In this document: positions 19,474-27,823 of the stretch, one piece after another
Layout: each line of letters opens with the position of its first letter
Numbering within the stretch: position 1 is the first letter of the stretch
NCBI GenBank assembly: GCA_021774795.1
Contig: JAJFIR010000036.1
Location: 185,693-249,692 of the forward strand
DNA length: 64,000 nt
Direction: 5' to 3'
Source: Emcibacteraceae bacterium
GTDB taxonomy: Bacteria; Pseudomonadota; Alphaproteobacteria; Sphingomonadales; Emcibacteraceae
Program-made: the position numbers and the translations under genes
Notes under the pieces: generated by a model
Databases searched by the model: none
Seen by the model: only the letters and a program-made list of their open reading frames with translations
What the model was told of the DNA's origin: nothing

Positions 19474-19839
19474 ATGAAAATTGGTTCACAATCGCAGACG
19501 CTGGTCTCACTTACTTCTTTGCTTGATGCCTCCAGGCAGCAACAAGTTCAACGTGAGGAACAGCAAGAAAAGAAATTGCAGGAAACACGCGATAGCCGAT
19601 TGACTGCGAGAAAAGGTGAGCGCGAAGAGTTAATAAGGAAAAACCGCGACGCTTTAAGAAAAATTCAAGACGATATCCGACTTAAGAATTTAACTCGCCT
19701 GAAAGAAAATGATGACATTGACGATGAAAAATCAAGAGATGTTAATTTAAATCTTCGTGAAAGCTTCATTCCCAAAGCAGTAGAAAATAGTCAGCCAGCA
19801 TTTAAGAAGCTTGGCCAGGTTGTTGATATAAAAATCTAG
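19474..19839 (+). CDS. Hypothetical charged coiled-coil protein
   Basis: 121 residues from ATG 19474 (MKIGSQSQTLVSL), or 129 from GTG 19450; neither has a clear ribosome site. From about residue 20 the sequence is strongly charged and heptad-like (QQQVQREEQQEKKLQETRDSR shortened to QQVQREEQQEKKLQE; RKGEREELIRKNRDALRKIQDD), predicting a long helix. No signal, membrane helix or recognised family. It follows ccmI by about 100 bases and its end overlaps the convergent yciB by 4 bases. Confidence 0.55.
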   Translation: MKIGSQSQTLVSLTSLLDASRQQQVQREEQQEKKLQETRDSRLTARKGEREELIRKNRDALRKIQDDIRLKNLTRLKENDDIDDEKSRDVNLNLRESFIPKAVENSQPAFKKLGQVVDIKI

Positions 19840-20405
19840 TCTTCTTCATCAATTTGATGTTTCATGACAAGGGGCATTTGCGCCATGGCGAATACGAAAC
19901 TAAGCGGCATAAAGACCCAAATTTTCGCAGAAATCCAATCTTCATTGCTATAATTACGCCAAACATATTCGTTAAGCAATGCACACCCAATGAAAAAGAG
20001 ACCCCAATTGCGGCTCATTTTCATCCAGGCAATCTCTGCCATTGGCGGAAATCCAGCTTCCATCAGATTTTTAATAAATGGTTTACCAAAAGCATACCCG
20101 CCAAGTAACGTTAGGGAAAAGAGCGTATACAGGATCGTTGGTTTGATCTTGATAAATATTTCGTTATCAAAGTAAATAGTAAGCCCACCGAAAATAGCCA
20201 CCAAGCCCGCCGAAATCCAAAGCATAATGGTGATCTTTTTCAAGAGTATCTTGGAAAAGATCATTGAAATAGCCATTGCTACCATGAAAATTTTTGTAGC
20301 CGGGATAATTCCGCCTAACCCGTTTTCATCGGCATAATAGCTATTCGCGTAGAAAAATACGACAATTGGACCCATTTCAATGAGTAGTTTAATTACTTGC
20401 TTCAT
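19836..20405 (-). CDS. yciB: Inner membrane-spanning protein YciB (septation protein A family)
   Basis: 189 residues, five or so membrane helices. Family stretches include LLIEMGPIVVFFYAN (N-terminus), KPTILYTLFSLTLLGGYAFGKPFIKNLM and WMKMSRNWGLFFIGCALLNEYVWRNYS. Implicated in cell envelope and division in other bacteria; the mechanism is not settled. GAGAGG precedes the ATG. It is the last gene of mtaB-ftsY-yciB, 21 bases after ftsY. Confidence 0.93.
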   Translation of the reverse strand: MKQVIKLLIEMGPIVVFFYANSYYADENGLGGIIPATKIFMVAMAISMIFSKILLKKITIMLWISAGLVAIFGGLTIYFDNEIFIKIKPTILYTLFSLTLLGGYAFGKPFIKNLMEAGFPPMAEIAWMKMSRNWGLFFIGCALLNEYVWRNYSNEDWISAKIWVFMPLSFVFAMAQMPLVMKHQIDEED

Positions 20406-20426
20406 TTTGAGCCTCTCATATTACCT

Positions 20427-21368
20427 TTACTTTATTTCAACACCGACTAACATTTTCGAAAAATCACTGGCATCAAAAGGTTGCAGATCATCTATGGTTT
20501 CCCCCACGCCAATAGCATGTATTGGTAGTCTAAATTTTTCAGCGCACGCCACCAGAACGCCGCCCCGTGCCGTGCCATCAAGTTTTGTCATAATAAGTCC
20601 CGTAATACCAGCCATTTCAAGAAATACTTCGGCTTGTAACACCGCATTTTGTCCTGTCGTCGCGTCTAAAATTAAGACGGTGTCATGGGGTGCAGTCTCG
20701 TCGAATTTTTTAATGACTTTTATGATCTTCTTAAGTTCGTCCATTAAATGGCTTTTATTTTGTAATCGCCCCGCCGTATCGATCATTAAAATATCGGTAT
20801 TTGTTTCGCGGGCTTTTTTAATTGCATCATATGCTAGCCCTGCGGCATCGCATCCTTCCTTACCGCTAACAACAGGGACGTTGTTTCTGTCGCCCCAAAT
20901 TTGCAATTGTTCGGTCGCTGCGGCTCTAAACGTGTCGCCTGCGGCCATCATGACACGTTTGCCATCGTTTTTAAATTGTTTTGCAAGCTTTCCGATTGTG
21001 GTGGTTTTACCCGCGCCATTCACGCCTACCATCAAAATCACATGGGGCTTATTCTGATCGTCGGTCAGGAGTGGCAAGGCAACTTCTTGCATGATCTCGC
21101 CAATTTCTTCGGCCAGAGCGTGCTGTACTTCCTCGGCACTAATTTGTTTATCAAATTTGTTTTTTGAAAGCCGTTCGCATACTCTTGCGCTAACGGCGAC
21201 ACCAAGGTCGGACATGATAAGAAGGTCTTCAAGTTCTTCGAGAGTGGAAGCATCAAGGCGTTTTTTCGTAAAAATACCTTTAATACCATCAGTAAGTGCA
21301 GATGAACTTTTTTTAAGGCCTCGTTTTAGACGACCAAACCAGCCAACTTTTTTTTCTTCATCAGTCAT
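20427..21368 (-). CDS. ftsY: Signal recognition particle receptor FtsY
   Basis: SRP receptor GTPase that docks ribosome-SRP complexes at the membrane and pairs with Ffh (encoded at 25.2 kb). About 313 residues: a very short acidic/basic A region, then the NG domain with G1 GVNGAGKTTTIGKLA (about residue 112), DTFRAAATEQL, DTAGRLQNKSHLMDEL and TKLDGTARGG. The start ATG 21368 overlaps the end of mtaB by 8 bases. The short A domain is common in alphaproteobacteria. Confidence 0.95.
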   Translation of the reverse strand: MTDEEKKVGWFGRLKRGLKKSSSALTDGIKGIFTKKRLDASTLEELEDLLIMSDLGVAVSARVCERLSKNKFDKQISAEEVQHALAEEIGEIMQEVALPLLTDDQNKPHVILMVGVNGAGKTTTIGKLAKQFKNDGKRVMMAAGDTFRAAATEQLQIWGDRNNVPVVSGKEGCDAAGLAYDAIKKARETNTDILMIDTAGRLQNKSHLMDELKKIIKVIKKFDETAPHDTVLILDATTGQNAVLQAEVFLEMAGITGLIMTKLDGTARGGVLVACAEKFRLPIHAIGVGETIDDLQPFDASDFSKMLVGVEIK

Positions 21369-22647
21369 TAACGATTTCCGCAATCAATATACCATCTTGA
21401 TAACCTGTGACTGTTGCTTTTGCAATATGCCCGATTGAGTGGTCACCTGAAATTTTTGCGGGTGCAAAATGCTCGGTATGTCCGATCGCGGCGTCTTCAT
21501 CATTTAATGATTTTTCGATTAAGATGCTTACCTGATTACCCATTTGGGATGTCAGCAGTTGATCAAGTTTTTGTTGGCCCAGAGTACGCAGCCGAGTGGC
21601 GCGTTCTTTGCGAATTTTTTTATCAAGCTGAGGCATTTTTGCGGCTGGTGTGCCCTCTCGTTCTGAATAGGGAAAAACATGAAGATATGTTAAATCGCAA
21701 TCTTCAACGATGCGAAGTGAATTTTGAAACATTTCTTCTGTCTCAGTCGGAAACCCGGCAATGATATCTGCGCCAAAAACCACATCGGGTCTAGCTTTTC
21801 GAACCTGGCGGCAAAATTCAATCGAATCTTCCCGCGTATGTCTTCGTTTCATTCGTTTCAAAATCATATTGTCGCCCGCTTGCAAAGATAAATGGAGATG
21901 GGGCATCATTCTTTCATCGGTAGTTATAACGTCGAAAAGAGCTTCGTCAACTTCTATAGAATCAATAGAACTCAATCGAAGTCGTTCTAACTCCGGTACA
22001 TTTTTTAATATTTTCTGACATAGCGTACCAAGCGTCGGGCTGCCGGGAAGGTCAGGGCCGTAAGATGTAATATCGACGCCCGTTATGATAACTTCCTGAT
22101 ATCCATTTTCAACAAGCTCTCTAATTTGTGTTACTACCTCGCCAACTGGAACAGAGCGGCTATTGCCACGACCGTACGGTATGATACAAAACGTGCAGCG
22201 GTGGTCACAGCCATTTTGAACTTGAACAAAAGCTCTTGATCTTTCCTCGTAGCCTTCGATCAACTGAGGGGCAGTTTTTCTTACCGACATAATATCATTA
22301 ACGTTAATGCGTTCCGATTTTGAAACACCAAAATCCTGATAACTTCGCGCACTCAGTTTTTCTTCATTGCCCAGGATTTGGTCAATTTCATCCATCTGTG
22401 AAAATTGAACGGGATCAACTTGTGCCGCGCATCCTGTAACGATAATTTTAATGTTTGGGTTTTCACGACGAGTGCGACGAATAGCTTGTTTAGCCTGTCT
22501 GGTAGCTTCGGCAGTCACTGCACAGGTATTAAACACTACCGTATCATCAAGACCAGCATTAATGGCGTGGTTTTTGATAACTTCGGATTCGTACGTATTT
22601 AGTCGACAGCCAAATGTAATGACTTTTGCTTTTTGCGCGTTTGTCAT
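21361..22647 (-). CDS. mtaB: tRNA t6A37 methylthiotransferase MtaB
   Basis: Radical-SAM enzyme that converts t6A37 to ms2t6A37 in ANN-reading tRNAs. 428 residues. The N-terminal UPF0004 domain has the first cluster cysteines (TFGCRLNTYES, FNTCAVTAEA, VTGCAAQ). The radical-SAM motif is NGCDHRCTFCIIPYGRG (CxxxCxxC, about residues 147-155), and a TRAM-like C-terminus follows. VTAEATRQAKQAIRR and the order of motifs favour MtaB over MiaB or RimO. First gene of a minus-strand operon with ftsY and yciB. Confidence 0.92.
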   Translation of the reverse strand: MTNAQKAKVITFGCRLNTYESEVIKNHAINAGLDDTVVFNTCAVTAEATRQAKQAIRRTRRENPNIKIIVTGCAAQVDPVQFSQMDEIDQILGNEEKLSARSYQDFGVSKSERINVNDIMSVRKTAPQLIEGYEERSRAFVQVQNGCDHRCTFCIIPYGRGNSRSVPVGEVVTQIRELVENGYQEVIITGVDITSYGPDLPGSPTLGTLCQKILKNVPELERLRLSSIDSIEVDEALFDVITTDERMMPHLHLSLQAGDNMILKRMKRRHTREDSIEFCRQVRKARPDVVFGADIIAGFPTETEEMFQNSLRIVEDCDLTYLHVFPYSEREGTPAAKMPQLDKKIRKERATRLRTLGQQKLDQLLTSQMGNQVSILIEKSLNDEDAAIGHTEHFAPAKISGDHSIGHIAKATVTGYQDGILIAEIVND

Positions 22648-22713
22648 AGTTAATATTTAAAGTGCACTCTTAGGGGTTCTTATACTCATATTTCACTATA
22701 TGGACTGATTCTG

Positions 22714-22765
22714 ATAAAAAACCAATAATTATCCAAAAAACTAATCACTATCCAAAAATTATTGG
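22714..22765 (-). terminator. Probable terminator of the DASS transporter gene
   Basis: Read on the minus strand, CCAATAATT (spanning the stop region) can pair with AATTATTGG about 26 bases later, and TTTTTT follows. The stem is AT-rich with a large loop, so strength is uncertain. Confidence 0.45.
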
Positions 22766-24193
22766 GACCAGAACGTAGCACGTACCCGTTACCGCGAAGA
22801 TAGCGAAAAGGTTAAGTCTAAATCCGGCATTGGCCATTTGCGGGATGGTCACTTCACCACTTGCGAACACGACCGCATTGGGTCCCGTCGCCACAGGAAG
22901 CATGAATGCGCAACTTGCTGATATGGCGAGCGGTACAAATAATATCATTGGATCAATTCCGGATGCTAAAGCTAACGCTCCCATGATCGGAAGCAGTGTT
23001 GCGGTTGTCGCTGTATTACTCGTTAATTCAGTGAGGAAGACAACAAGCGTTACCAAGATCATAATAATAAAAATTAGATCAAAGGCACCAATTGCGGCAA
23101 GTTCGTTTCCAATAAAAACGGCAAGTCCCGAAGTCTTTACGGCGGCCGCTAAACTCAAACCACCACCAAAAAGCAACAAAACACCCCATGGAATTTTCTC
23201 AGCGGTTTTCCAATCGAGTAGAGCGGAATTTTTCTCTTTCTTTGATCCAGATGGAATCATGAACATAAGGATTGCACCTGCTATGGAAATAAGCGCATCA
23301 CTAAGCCAGGGAAGCATTTCGAGGTTTTTTTGTATCGGAGTGCGAAGAATCCATGAACATGCGACAAAGGCAAAAAGCATGGTCATCCTTTTCTCCGGTA
23401 AGCTCATCGGTCCCATTGCGTCAAGTTCATGTTGCAGCAATTCATGGGCGATCGAATTTTCTTTCAGATCGAAAGGATGCGCCAGTTTTGTCAGAACAAA
23501 GCACGCGATTGGTAACATTATCACTACGGTTGGGGTGCCGATCAGCATCCAAGATAAAAAGCTTACATCGATGCCGTAATTTTCTTTCATGAAAGCAATT
23601 ACCAGTAGATTTGGTGGAGTACCGATTGGCGTTCCGAAACCACCGATATTAGCTCCGTATGCGATACCAAGAACCAGACACAGTATAAAACCCGTTGTTT
23701 TTTCGTTTCGTTCCCTGACCATTTCACCGGCCATTGAAAGTGCGATAGGAAGCATCATTAAAGTACTTGCTGTGTTGCTGATCCACATCGATGTCATCGC
23801 GGTGACTGCCATAAATCCGCCGATGAGCGCAGTTGGATTGTTCCCAACCCTTACGAGTACCATTAATGCTATTCGGCGATGTAAATTCCATTTTGCCAGG
23901 CCGGTTGCCATTATAAATCCGCCCATCAACAGTAGAATGGTGGGTGCTGCGTAGGGGGCAGTAGCATCGCCAATCGAAAAAATACCAAGCATGGGAAACA
24001 TGACGATCGGTAATAGGGACGTTATGGGTACGGGGATGGCTTCAGATGACCACCAGTAGGCAAGTAAGACGGTTACAGCGGCAACTTTCCATGCACTATC
24101 GTTCATGCCTTCGGGAGCGGGGAGTAAAATCATGATCGAAAAGAACACTATGCCAAGCAGCATATTGATATAATTCATCCCGATTTTATTCAT
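22748..24193 (-). CDS. DASS (SLC13) family Na+/dicarboxylate or anion symporter
   Basis: 481 residues, about 11-12 membrane helices. The family's paired SNT motifs are present (WISNTASTLMMLPIA about residue 138; ELTSNTATTATLLPIM about residue 390), which bind Na+ and substrate carboxylate in DASS carriers. YWWSSEAIPVPITSLLPIV and GTPPNLL are also typical. It likely imports C4-dicarboxylates with sodium; sulfate or citrate cannot be excluded. Single gene, transcribed in the same direction as the barrel gene upstream. Confidence 0.88.
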   Translation of the reverse strand: MNKIGMNYINMLLGIVFFSIMILLPAPEGMNDSAWKVAAVTVLLAYWWSSEAIPVPITSLLPIVMFPMLGIFSIGDATAPYAAPTILLLMGGFIMATGLAKWNLHRRIALMVLVRVGNNPTALIGGFMAVTAMTSMWISNTASTLMMLPIALSMAGEMVRERNEKTTGFILCLVLGIAYGANIGGFGTPIGTPPNLLVIAFMKENYGIDVSFLSWMLIGTPTVVIMLPIACFVLTKLAHPFDLKENSIAHELLQHELDAMGPMSLPEKRMTMLFAFVACSWILRTPIQKNLEMLPWLSDALISIAGAILMFMIPSGSKKEKNSALLDWKTAEKIPWGVLLLFGGGLSLAAAVKTSGLAVFIGNELAAIGAFDLIFIIMILVTLVVFLTELTSNTATTATLLPIMGALALASGIDPMILFVPLAISASCAFMLPVATGPNAVVFASGEVTIPQMANAGFRLNLFAIFAVTGTCYVLVPIIFG

Positions 24194-24237
24194 TATACCT
24201 GAAACCCTGCTTTACTTTGAATAAGTTTCAAAGTGAA

Positions 24238-24945
24238 TTAAAACATGTGTAACACTAAACTTAGCATTATCCGCGATGATTTTGGCTTATAAGTAAATTC
24301 GTCGGCACCGTCCAATACAACTGCATCGTTAACTATTGAGCGCGTATATTCAACTCGTACGGCGATGTTTTCCATTACAGCCACCTCGACACCCCCGCCG
24401 TAGCGTAGGGAGGTAAGACGTTTATTAAAATCGTTATTGTTACCAAGGCGTTCGTTGACGCCTTTTGTTTTTAAATTTACACCTGAATATCCAATCAACC
24501 CAAATACCAGCGCTTTGTCGGAAATAGTAATACCGGAGCGAAGGCTGATATCGAAAGTATTTCCTTGTGATATTTTAATTGTGTTCACACCGTCACTAAG
24601 CACCGTATTACCTTTGTCGACTATAAATGCCGCCTCGGCGCCAAAATATACCGGCCCATAATTTAGGCCATATCCGCCCATAAATCCGCCGCCATAACTA
24701 TTTTGTGATGTTTCGGATGAAATACCATTAAAATTACTGATTACGTTTTGTGAAAATGCATCGACTACATCTGTTCGTCCGACATGGCTGGCTGTTGTTT
24801 CAAATGTAGATTTTGTCGTGATAACACCCAGATATAAGCCCTCAAACGGGCTACCATCCACGCCGGCCTGCGCAGAAACATTGCCAAATGAAATTAGGGT
24901 TACTACCAAATATAGGGAAAGGTTTTTTATCCGATTAAGGGTCAT
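24238..24945 (-). CDS. Outer-membrane beta-barrel protein (OmpA/porin-like)
   Basis: About 235 residues: a signal peptide (LSLYLVVTLISFGNVSAQA), then FEGLYLGVITTKSTF, alternating hydrophobic strands, the SYGGGFMGGYGLNYGPVYFGAEAAF segment shortened to GGFMGGYGLNYGPVYFGAE, and a final strand ending in Phe (SRIMLSLVLHMF). The pattern fits an eight-stranded barrel of the Omp25/OmpA-like type. It has no peptidoglycan-binding domain. Start ATG 24945 or 24960; neither has a strong ribosome site. The role is unknown, perhaps structural. Confidence 0.75.
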   Translation of the reverse strand: MTLNRIKNLSLYLVVTLISFGNVSAQAGVDGSPFEGLYLGVITTKSTFETTASHVGRTDVVDAFSQNVISNFNGISSETSQNSYGGGFMGGYGLNYGPVYFGAEAAFIVDKGNTVLSDGVNTIKISQGNTFDISLRSGITISDKALVFGLIGYSGVNLKTKGVNERLGNNNDFNKRLTSLRYGGGVEVAVMENIAVRVEYTRSIVNDAVVLDGADEFTYKPKSSRIMLSLVLHMF

Positions 24946-25024
24946 TAGTTTACGGTCCATTGGTCGTTATGGTTCAATTTACTTCGAACATATTACATTT
25001 TTTCGGCCAAGCGTAAACAAGAAC

Positions 25025-25053
25025 TTGACTCTTGTTTAAAATACTCATATTTT
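25025..25053 (+). promoter_or_regulatory. Sigma-70-type promoter ahead of ffh leader
   Basis: TTGACT at 25025-25030 and TATTTT at 25048-25053 are separated by 17 bases. A start near 25060 would give a leader of about 130 bases before the ffh ATG, beginning just ahead of the hairpin-forming segments. Confidence 0.5.
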
Positions 25054-25059
25054 CCGCCC

Positions 25060-25160
25060 ATTCCCAGTGGATGAAACATAATATGTGTCCGAGGATATCC
25101 ACCAGTCAGCGAAGGTTCGCCCACTGGTGTGTTTGTGTTATGAAAAATTCGTTTGGTTAA
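25060..25160 (+). ncRNA. Candidate structured leader or small RNA upstream of ffh
   Basis: CACCAGT (25100-25106) pairs with ACTGGTG (25123-25129) around an inner GCGA/TCGC stem, and TGTTTGTGTT follows, like an intrinsic terminator or attenuator. Upstream, GTGGAT (25067-25072) can pair with ATCCAC (25097-25102), and CCAGTGG (25064-25070) can pair with CCACTGG (25121-25127). Either pairing would break the first hairpin, so alternative folds are possible. A 29-codon frame (ATG 25071 to TAA 25160) runs through it. It lacks the conserved SRP RNA loop. No known RNA family recognised. Confidence 0.35.
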
Positions 25161-25189
25161 ATTGAAGCGGTAAGGAAGCAGAGAAGCAT

Positions 25190-26551
25190 ATGTTTGATAG
25201 TTTAAGTGATAAACTTGGCGGTATATTTGATAAGCTTAAAAGGCGTGGTGCTTTATCCGAAGCCCACGTTGATGAAGCGATGCGCGAAGTGCGCTTAGCA
25301 CTTCTCGAAGCCGATGTCGCGCTTGCTGTTGTCAAAAAGTTCATTTCTCAGGTGAAAGAAAAAGCAATTGGTCAGGAAGTTGTCAAATCGGTAACTCCAG
25401 GTCAAATGGTGGTTAAGATTGTTAATGACCAATTGGCGGAAATGCTTGGTGGCGATGCCAGTACCATTGATCTTAATGCTCCGGCACCCGTACCTGTGCT
25501 GATGATTGGGTTGCAAGGTTCCGGCAAGACGACATCGACAGCTAAAATTGCAAAGCGACTAAAAAATAAAGAACGCAAAAAAATTCTTATGGCTTCATTG
25601 GATGTTCAACGACCCGCAGCGATGGAGCAATTGAAAATCCTTGGTGAGCAAATTGATGTAGCTACTCTACCTATTATTGCCGGTCAAATGCCTGTAGATA
25701 TTGCAAAGCGCGCAATGATGGCGGCTAAACTGCAGGGGTTCGACGTTGTTATGTTGGATACAGCTGGGCGACTTCATGTTGATCAGGCGTTAATGGCAGA
25801 AGTTGTGGCAGTCCGCACGGCAGTTAATCCACACGAAACGTTACTAGTGGTTGATGCCCTAACGGGACAAGATGCCGTCAATGTTGCGGAACAGTTCAGC
25901 GAACAGGTTGGTATCACCGGCGTTGTGCTCACGAGGATGGATGGCGATGGGCGTGGTGGTGCTGCGCTTAGTATGCGTGCGGTGACAGGCAAACCTATTA
26001 AACTCGTCGGTGTCGGTGAAAAAATTGATGACTTGGAAGAATTTCACCCTGAACGGGTAGCATCACGCATCTTGGGAATGGGCGATGTGGTTTCTCTCGT
26101 TGAGAAAGCTGGAGAAACCATCGAGGCGGAAGAAGCCGAAAGAATGATGAAGAAAATGAAGAAAGGAATGTTCGATTTTGACGACCTGCGTTCCCAACTT
26201 CAACAAATGAAAAAAATCGGCGGCATGGGGAGTATTTTAGGAATGCTACCGGGCCTCGGTAAAATGCAAAAGCAAATGGCAGCTGCCAACATCGATGATG
26301 GCGTATTAAATCGTCAGGAAGCGATCATCAACAGTATGACCCCAAAAGAAAGAGCGCGTCCGAAACTCATGAATGCATCACGCAAAAAGAGAATTGCGGC
26401 AGGTGCAGGCGTGACTGTGCAGGATGTGAACAAGTTGATGAAAATGCAAAAACAAATGGCAACAATGATGAAGAAAATGGGCAAGAAAGGGGGGCGTATG
26501 CCGCTTCCCGGACAAATGCCACCCGGAATGGAAGGATTGCTGCCTAAATAA
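25190..26551 (+). CDS. ffh: Signal recognition particle protein Ffh
   Basis: SRP54 homologue that binds signal sequences and SRP RNA and targets nascent membrane proteins to FtsY. 453 residues: N domain, G domain with G1 GLQGSGKTTSTAKIAKRL (about residue 105), DVQRPAAMEQL, DTAGRLHVD and TRMDGDGRGG, and a Met-rich M domain. The M-domain signature reads SMTPKERARPKLMNASRKKR then RIAAGAG; the family more often has E in RPEL and S in GSG. AAGGA precedes the ATG. It heads the ffh-rpsP-rimM-trmD-rplS series. Confidence 0.96.
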   Translation: MFDSLSDKLGGIFDKLKRRGALSEAHVDEAMREVRLALLEADVALAVVKKFISQVKEKAIGQEVVKSVTPGQMVVKIVNDQLAEMLGGDASTIDLNAPAPVPVLMIGLQGSGKTTSTAKIAKRLKNKERKKILMASLDVQRPAAMEQLKILGEQIDVATLPIIAGQMPVDIAKRAMMAAKLQGFDVVMLDTAGRLHVDQALMAEVVAVRTAVNPHETLLVVDALTGQDAVNVAEQFSEQVGITGVVLTRMDGDGRGGAALSMRAVTGKPIKLVGVGEKIDDLEEFHPERVASRILGMGDVVSLVEKAGETIEAEEAERMMKKMKKGMFDFDDLRSQLQQMKKIGGMGSILGMLPGLGKMQKQMAAANIDDGVLNRQEAIINSMTPKERARPKLMNASRKKRIAAGAGVTVQDVNKLMKMQKQMATMMKKMGKKGGRMPLPGQMPPGMEGLLPK

Positions 26552-26614
26552 CCTTAGCCGCATTCTAACTGAATAATTATTAATTGAATTAAACTAAGTT
26601 AAAGGAAAAATTAA

Positions 26615-27205
26615 ATGGCTGTAAAAATTAGACTAGCACGCGGCGGTGCAAAGAAACGTCCCTACTACCGCGTTGTAGTAGCGGATTCGCGCTCTCCTCG
26701 TGATGGTAAATATATTGAAAAAGTTGGTACTCATAACCCACTTCTTCCTAAAGATCACGAAGACCGCATTAAATTGGATGTTGAACGCATTCAACATTGG
26801 CTCGGTCTAGGTGCAAAACCATCGGATCGTGTAGCGCGTTTTCTCGACGCAGCTGGCTTGATGAAACGCGAAGCGCGAAATAATCCAAATAAAGCAAAGC
26901 CGGGCACAAAAGCACTTGAGCGTATTGAAGAGAAAAAAGAGAAAGAAACAGCGGCAGTTGAAGCTGTAGCACAAGCAGCTGAAGAAGCGAAAGTGGCGGC
27001 TGAAGCACAAGCAGAGGAAGAAAAAAAAGAAGATACGGCGGTTGAAACTCCAGCCGAAGAAGCTTCTCCTGAAGACGCAGCAGTAGAAGAAGCCCCTGTT
27101 GAAGTCCCGGCAGCGGAAACAGTTAAAGAAGAAGCAGTTAAAGAAGAAACACCAGCTGCAGAAGTTGCAGCTGAGAAAGAAAAAAAAGAAGAAGGCGACA
27201 AATAA
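26615..27205 (+). CDS. rpsP: 30S ribosomal protein S16 with long acidic tail
   Basis: Residues 1-80 are canonical S16 ([65 protein letters not shown]). About 110 further residues are low-complexity Ala/Glu/Lys/Val, built from GAA-rich codons. S16 is usually 80-165 residues; alphaproteobacterial forms often carry extensions, but this one is long (196 in total). AAAGGA lies before the ATG. rimM follows after 2 bases. Confidence 0.95.
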   Translation: MAVKIRLARGGAKKRPYYRVVVADSRSPRDGKYIEKVGTHNPLLPKDHEDRIKLDVERIQHWLGLGAKPSDRVARFLDAAGLMKREARNNPNKAKPGTKALERIEEKKEKETAAVEAVAQAAEEAKVAAEAQAEEEKKEDTAVETPAEEASPEDAAVEEAPVEVPAAETVKEEAVKEETPAAEVAAEKEKKEEGDK

Positions 27206-27207
27206 CA

Positions 27208-27807
27208 ATGTCTTCTTTTGCGCACAATGACAACTCACCTAATAGCACTATAGATGATCCAAACTTGGTTTGTCTTGGGGCTATATTTGGTGCCGTCGGC
27301 GTGCGTGGTGCTGTTCGGTTGAAAGTTTTTACCGAAGACATGAAGTCCATTTGTGATTACGGCCCGTTAACGTTATACGGCCACGAATGTCCTGAAGGTA
27401 AGAAAGTGGCTGCTAAGATTTTACATAATGTGAAGGGTGGAATTGCCGTTAAACTTGATGGAATTGAAGACCGAAATGTTGCTGAACTGCTAAAAGGATC
27501 AAAGTTATATATCGCGCGGGATGTCCTACCTAAAATCGAAGAAGAAGACGGGTTTTATTATGAGGATCTGGTGGGTTTAAATGCGAAAAATATGGATGAT
27601 GATATATTTGGAACCATTGACGGTGTTTTTAATTTCGGTGCAGGTGATATTATTGAAGTGAAACTATCAAAGGAAAATGGCAAGCTTATGTATCCTTTTT
27701 CTGATGAAATTGTCCCTGAAGTAAATATCGAAGCGGGATTTGTAGTGATTAACCGTGAAGCATTTGATGATGATGCCGGTGATGCAGAAGAAGCGGAAAC
27801 AAATTAA
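27208..27807 (+). CDS. rimM: Ribosome maturation factor RimM
   Basis: Assists 30S head assembly and binds S19; the usual partner of rpsP. 199 residues: N-terminal barrel (VCLGAIFGAVGVRGAVRLKVFTED shortened to LGAIFGAVGVRGAVRLKVF) and a C-terminal PRC barrel (YYEDLVGL; IFGTIDGVFNFGAGDIIEV; MYPFSDEIVPEV). The acidic C-terminus (DDDAGDAEEAETN) continues the acid-rich trend of the S16 tail. Starts 2 bases after rpsP. Confidence 0.94.
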   Translation: MSSFAHNDNSPNSTIDDPNLVCLGAIFGAVGVRGAVRLKVFTEDMKSICDYGPLTLYGHECPEGKKVAAKILHNVKGGIAVKLDGIEDRNVAELLKGSKLYIARDVLPKIEEEDGFYYEDLVGLNAKNMDDDIFGTIDGVFNFGAGDIIEVKLSKENGKLMYPFSDEIVPEVNIEAGFVVINREAFDDDAGDAEEAETN

Positions 27808-27823
27808 GGGAAGGCGAAAGAAC

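Noticed and set aside
25155..25185. GGAAGCAG in front of ffh as part of an SRP RNA gene
   Set aside because: The string resembles the SRP RNA loop, but no pairing partner or CAGGTCCGG context is present, and the bases serve as the ffh ribosome-binding region.
26791..27238. Long minus-strand frames opposite the rpsP tail (Ser/Ala- or Phe/Cys-rich)
   Set aside because: They are the antisense of the GAA-rich low-complexity tail of S16; the amino-acid bias is explained by that.
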